DNA from: a bacterium
Lineage (GTDB): Bacteria; CLD3
Length of the DNA: 32,565 bases
Assembly: GCA_020850775.1 (NCBI GenBank)
Contig: JADZEA010000143.1
Span: 1 to 32,565 of the forward strand
Reading direction: 5' to 3'
Each line of letters opens with the position of its first letter. Position 1 is the stretch's first letter. The translations under genes and the position numbers were made by a program. A model generated the notes under the pieces. The model saw nothing but the letters and a program-made list of their open reading frames with translations, made no database searches and had not been told where the DNA came from. Of the stretch, positions 28,516 through 32,565 are shown in pieces.

Positions 28516-29241
28516 ATGTGTAAAACTTGTGGTTGTGAAGACAAAAATTTTGCAGTTGGAAATCACGAACACCACCACGAAGAAATTTTGTCAGAAGAAA
28601 AAGTGCTTGATTTTAATGACAAGTTAGCAGAGGAAAATGCAAAATTTTTCAGGCAAAAAAATATTTTGTGTTTCAATTTTTTGAGTTCACCCGGTTCCGG
28701 AAAAACAACACTTTTAGAGGCAACTTTACGTGAGCTTGGAAATTACTTCAAGTTTGGGCTTGTTGAAGGTGACCAGCAAACCGATTTTGACGCTCAAAGA
28801 CTAAAAAAATTTACCGGAAACGTCGTCCAAATCAACACAAACAAAGGTTGCCATCTTGACGCTCACCAGGTTCAGCACGCACTTGACAACTTAGACCTTG
28901 AAAACCTTGATTTTTTACTCGTTGAAAATGTTGGAAATCTTGTTTGTCCTTCAATGTTTGAACTTGGCGAACAAAAGAAAATTGTGATTTTGAGTGTTAC
29001 AGAAGGCGACGACAAACCACTGAAGTATCCGAACGCATTTTTTGAATCGGAACTCGCGATAATTTCCAAAACAGACCTGCTTCCTTACGTTGATTTTAAT
29101 GTTTACAAGTGTATTGAATTTATCAAAAGAATAAATCCAAAAATGGAAATTATTCTGCTAAGCACAAAATCAATGGAAGGTTTTGATGATTGGAAAGATT
29201 GGTTAATTGAACAAAAACAAAATTTTACAAATAAATTTTAG
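28516..29241 (+). CDS. hypB: hydrogenase nickel incorporation GTPase HypB
   Basis: N-terminal MCKTCGC and His-rich stretch; SSPGSGKTTLLEATL; NKGCHLDAHQV. Confidence 0.95.
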   Translation: MCKTCGCEDKNFAVGNHEHHHEEILSEEKVLDFNDKLAEENAKFFRQKNILCFNFLSSPGSGKTTLLEATLRELGNYFKFGLVEGDQQTDFDAQRLKKFTGNVVQINTNKGCHLDAHQVQHALDNLDLENLDFLLVENVGNLVCPSMFELGEQKKIVILSVTEGDDKPLKYPNAFFESELAIISKTDLLPYVDFNVYKCIEFIKRINPKMEIILLSTKSMEGFDDWKDWLIEQKQNFTNKF

Positions 29242-29270
29242 ATTCTTGAATCCCTTTCTTGTTTTAGTTG

Positions 29271-29308
29271 GCAGAGGACAAAGACTTTGATTTGTTCTCT
29301 GCTTTTTT
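29271..29308 (+). terminator. rho-independent terminator downstream of hypB
   Basis: GCAGAGGACAAA...TTTGTTCTCTGC 12-bp stem (one wobble) followed by TTTTTT. Confidence 0.85.
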
Positions 29309-29319
29309 GAGAGAAAAAA

Positions 29320-30423
29320 ATGTTCGTTTTCCCGTTAAAAATTAAAAACAACAAAACAATTTTAGCACTCGGAGCAGAGTTAAAAAGCAGTTTTTGTCTT
29401 GTTCAAGGTGAAAATATTTTTTTCAGTGAACCTTTTGGAGACCTGAAAGAATGGGAAAATTATGAAAAATTCCAAAAATTTGCTTCTGAAACAATCCAAA
29501 AATTTAAACCGGTTTTAATCGTTCACGATTTGCACCCAAACTACTTTTCTACAAAATTTGCTTACGAAACAAAAATTAAAACTTTCGCTGTTCAGCATCA
29601 CAAAGCTCACATCGCAAGTGTTACTGCTGAAAATTTTTGCAACAGCGAAGTGATTGGAATTGCGCTGGACGGAACAGGTTTTGGGGAAGACGGAACGATT
29701 TGGGGCGGAGAATTTTTTGCCGGAAAAATTGAAAACCTGCAAAGAGCGGGGAGTTTCAAGCCAATTTCTCTTGCAGGTGGAGACAAAGCGGTTTCAGAGA
29801 TTTGGAGAGTTGGACTTGCTTTGCTGAAAGAAGCAAAGATTGATTTTAGAGGTTTTTTTTCTGAAACGGGCGAAAAAGAGAAGGATTTTGTCAGTAAAAT
29901 GCTTGAAAAAAAAATTAATTGTTTCCAAACCTCTTCCTGCGGGAGGCTTTTTGACGGAATTTCAAGCATTCTTGGTGTTTGCCAAAAAGCGAATTTTGAA
30001 GCTGAAGGAGCAATTTTGTTAGAAAGCATTGCTTCAAAAACTGAAACTAAGTCCTACAATTTTGAGATTTTAAATTCAAACTCATTTTTACAACTTGATT
30101 TCACAACAACAATTCAAGAGATTGTTTCAGAGCTGAAAAAAGCAAGTAAGGAAACGATTTCGGCAAAGTTTCACAATACTTTAGCGGGTGGAATTTTTGC
30201 TGTTGCAGAAAAAATTTCACAGGAAACAGGGATTAAAATTGTTGCATTGAGTGGCGGTTGTTTTCAAAACCAATTTTTGACAAGCAAGTTGAACTCTTTG
30301 CTTGGAAAAAAATACCAGGTTCTTAACCACAAAAAAGTTCCGGCAAACGATAACGGGATAGCTTTTGGTCAGGTGGTTTCAGGCATAAAAAAAGCCTTTC
30401 AGGTAGAACTTGAAAGGCTTTGA
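29320..30423 (+). CDS. hypF: HypF C-terminal Kae1-like carbamoyltransferase domain, stand-alone
   Basis: ALGAELKSSFCLVQGENIFFSEPFGDL; HHKAHIAS; IALDGTGFGEDGTIWGGEFF; ALSGGCFQNQFL; NDNGIAFGQ. No acylphosphatase, zinc-finger or YrdC region precedes it. Confidence 0.85.
   Translation: MFVFPLKIKNNKTILALGAELKSSFCLVQGENIFFSEPFGDLKEWENYEKFQKFASETIQKFKPVLIVHDLHPNYFSTKFAYETKIKTFAVQHHKAHIASVTAENFCNSEVIGIALDGTGFGEDGTIWGGEFFAGKIENLQRAGSFKPISLAGGDKAVSEIWRVGLALLKEAKIDFRGFFSETGEKEKDFVSKMLEKKINCFQTSSCGRLFDGISSILGVCQKANFEAEGAILLESIASKTETKSYNFEILNSNSFLQLDFTTTIQEIVSELKKASKETISAKFHNTLAGGIFAVAEKISQETGIKIVALSGGCFQNQFLTSKLNSLLGKKYQVLNHKKVPANDNGIAFGQVVSGIKKAFQVELERL
30387..30421 (-). terminator. minus-strand terminator inside the 3' coding end of the hypF-like gene
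   Basis: AAAGCCTTTCA-N9-TGAAAGGCTTT, T7 tract only on the minus-strand side. Confidence 0.8.
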
Positions 30424-30442
30424 AAAGTTAAAAACTTAAGTT

Positions 30443-32565
30443 TTATTTTAAGAAAGTAGCTTTTTTGGTTTGAACGAAGTTACCAGTTTTGATTTGGTAG
30501 AAGTAGATTCCGCTGGAAACGATGTTACCGCTTGCGTCTGTTCCGTCCCAGATTAGTTTGTGGTTCGTTCCGACAGCATTTCCTTCCAACGTTTGATTAA
30601 CAAGTGTTTTAACTAACTGTCCGTTAACATTGTAAACACTTACTTCAACGTTTTGAGTTTTTGAAATTGTAAACTCAATTGTAGTTTCAGGGTTGAAAGG
30701 GTTCGGATGATTTTGTTTCAATTCGTAGCTTGCAAACTGAGTTTGAGTTTCAGCAGTGTTTTTGTAAGTTACTTTTGAAGTAAATTCTGTGTGCTGAGTT
30801 ACTGTTCCGTCTTTGTCTTCGTCAGCGACGTAGTAGTAGTAGTCTTCACCGATGTTGTGTTCTCTCAGGTCAATAAAAGAATATTTTGTTTCAAGGGTAG
30901 AGCTACTTTTTCCAACTAAAGAAGCAGTGTTTTTGTAGTTACCTAATTCAATGTAAGCAATTCTTTCAGTGCCATCTTTAGCGTCAATAACTTTTTTTCC
31001 GCCGTAAACGATGAAACCTTTGTTGTCAACTTCGCTTGCTGTTGTCCAACGTAAAACGATGTCTTTATTTTCTTGTTTTGCTTCAAAGGAAGCTAAGTTT
31101 ACGTAAAGAGGAGTATCACCAACTTCACCAATGCCAACGTCTCCGTTAATGTCATTCAAATCGTTAACGTACTTATTGGTTTCAGGAGCAGCGAGCGCTA
31201 AAGTTACAGTTACGGAAACAAAACCACCACCTTCGTCAACGATTAACCCTGTTCCGACGCTTGTCCAAATACCTGAGATTCTTACCCAGACTTCAGCTAA
31301 GCCTCCAATTACCATTCCGGGAGTCATTTCTGTTGCTAAGAAGTAAAGAGTTAATGAAGCAGTTCCTGTTCCACCAACGATGTTAAGTGACCAAGTTCTT
31401 GCTACACCGTTATCAAAGCTGCCGGGAGTTGTTCCTGCTGTTGCTTCTACGATGATTGAAGTTGGGTTTGAACCGCCGCCGCTTAGCGCTAAATCAACAA
31501 AACTTGTTCCGTCTCCGCTACCAATGTTTACAGTTCCGTCAGGAATAGGACTGCCGCCGTTTGTAACAGGGTCAACTACGTAAGTTTTGTAAGCATTTAG
31601 TTGGTAAGAGCCGCTTGAAGTTCCGTAACCAGACATCATTAAGAAGTAAGTTCCGGAAGTCAGGCTTCTTTTTGGTCCGAAAGGATTGCTTGGCGGAGGA
31701 CCATCAGTTGTACTTGGAATCCAGGAACCGGCAGAAGGACTTACACCACCGTCATCATCGCATTCAACAGAAGTTAAGCTACCACAAGTTCCGCTGAAAA
31801 GTTCCATCGCTGTGTCATAAGTTGTAGCACCTTCAGTGTTGAACTGAACTTCCCAGGTTTCGCCGGCAGGAACCGTGAAAGTGTACCAAACTGATTTGTT
31901 TGTGCTAGTTTCACCGGCACAAGTTTGGTCGTTGCCTGTATCTTGTGTCGCACCAGTTGTACTTCCTGTAACTGAAGCCGTCCAATTTATTGGAAGTGCA
32001 TCAGCACAATTATCATTTAATAAAATTGTGTAAGAGTTGAAACTTCCAGGGTCAGTTGTTCCTGGTGGGTTTGTTCCACTTCCACCACTTGGTGAAGTCG
32101 TTACGTTATTTTCGTCATCTTGAGCAGCAATGTAGTATTGAACAATTGTTCCACTGACACTTTGTCCCGGGATTACACCAGAATAAGCTGCTGCCAATTT
32201 GTTAGAGCCTTTTGTTCCAGGTGAATTTGAGCTTGCTGCAGTCATTGTTACAGAGGTAAAAGAACCAGAAGTTCCAACGCGATACCAAAGTGTTGGCGCA
32301 CCTGCTCCAGAAGATAAATCTCCATCAATGTCACTAATATCTGCATTGATTGTTTGTGCAGAACCATTTGCAGAAGTTATTGCTGTGTGTGAGACGCTTG
32401 GTGGATTGCTTGCTAATGGTCCGGCAATTGTTACTAAATAATCTTCTGTTTCACCATAACCATAACTTAAACAAGAAGTAAGACTTGCTCCGGATTCGCC
32501 TTCAGCGACAGTGATTCTCATTCCTGTTGTGCCTAAAGTTGCAGTGCCTGGAACGACAAACGAGC
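30443..32565 (-). CDS. T9SS type A sorting domain surface/secreted protein with GEVED domain, 5' end outside the window
   Basis: C-terminal NHPNPFNPETTIEFTISKTQNVEVSVYNVNGQLVKTL...GIYFYQIKTGNFVQTKKATFLK; GYGETEDYLVTI GEVED-like; the frame stays open upstream of the track's Met (SFVVPGTATLGTTG-M). Confidence 0.88.
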   Translation of the reverse strand, partial: SFVVPGTATLGTTGMRITVAEGESGASLTSCLSYGYGETEDYLVTIAGPLASNPPSVSHTAITSANGSAQTINADISDIDGDLSSGAGAPTLWYRVGTSGSFTSVTMTAASSNSPGTKGSNKLAAAYSGVIPGQSVSGTIVQYYIAAQDDENNVTTSPSGGSGTNPPGTTDPGSFNSYTILLNDNCADALPINWTASVTGSTTGATQDTGNDQTCAGETSTNKSVWYTFTVPAGETWEVQFNTEGATTYDTAMELFSGTCGSLTSVECDDDGGVSPSAGSWIPSTTDGPPPSNPFGPKRSLTSGTYFLMMSGYGTSSGSYQLNAYKTYVVDPVTNGGSPIPDGTVNIGSGDGTSFVDLALSGGGSNPTSIIVEATAGTTPGSFDNGVARTWSLNIVGGTGTASLTLYFLATEMTPGMVIGGLAEVWVRISGIWTSVGTGLIVDEGGGFVSVTVTLALAAPETNKYVNDLNDINGDVGIGEVGDTPLYVNLASFEAKQENKDIVLRWTTASEVDNKGFIVYGGKKVIDAKDGTERIAYIELGNYKNTASLVGKSSSTLETKYSFIDLREHNIGEDYYYYVADEDKDGTVTQHTEFTSKVTYKNTAETQTQFASYELKQNHPNPFNPETTIEFTISKTQNVEVSVYNVNGQLVKTLVNQTLEGNAVGTNHKLIWDGTDASGNIVSSGIYFYQIKTGNFVQTKKATFLK

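Noticed and set aside
29607-30029. 140-aa minus-strand ORF inside the hypF-like gene
   Set aside because: Shadow ORF opposite conserved Kae1-like motifs; Ser/Pro-rich composition.
1-32565. CRISPR array, IS element, integrase or prophage
   Set aside because: No periodic repeat-spacer structure, transposase, integrase or phage structural motifs were seen on either strand.

Overview
AT-rich bacterial chromosomal window that looks like the Ignavibacteria/Chlorobi/Bacteroidota side of the tree (inference from a type IX secretion C-terminal sorting domain, a COX24-like mini ribosomal protein and gene order). Most of it is housekeeping: accBC, a cNMP-GAF histidine kinase, tadA, two GNATs, msrP, prkA, rpsF-rpsR-rplI, hppA, pth-rplY-prs-tRNA-Gln-spoVG-ispE, a 31-aa COX24/mS38-like ORF missing from the ORF track, an HU-family protein, sppA, iscX and rnc. 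Two accessory blocks stand out. (i) An SMC/OLD-type AAA ATPase is translationally coupled to a DUF4276 TOPRIM-like protein at 21.1-23.0 kb; it is a candidate defence module, with an atypical acidic motif and a possible small upstream ORF. (ii) A complete group 3b-like NAD(P)-linked [NiFe] (sulf)hydrogenase operon lies at 23.2-30.4 kb. It has a maturation protease, a stand-alone cyclic-nucleotide-binding protein, hypA, hypB and a gene encoding only the Kae1-like half of HypF. The window ends inside a T9SS-exported GEVED-domain surface protein. No CRISPR array, IS element or prophage was seen. All family calls are from reading protein motifs by eye; no database search was run.
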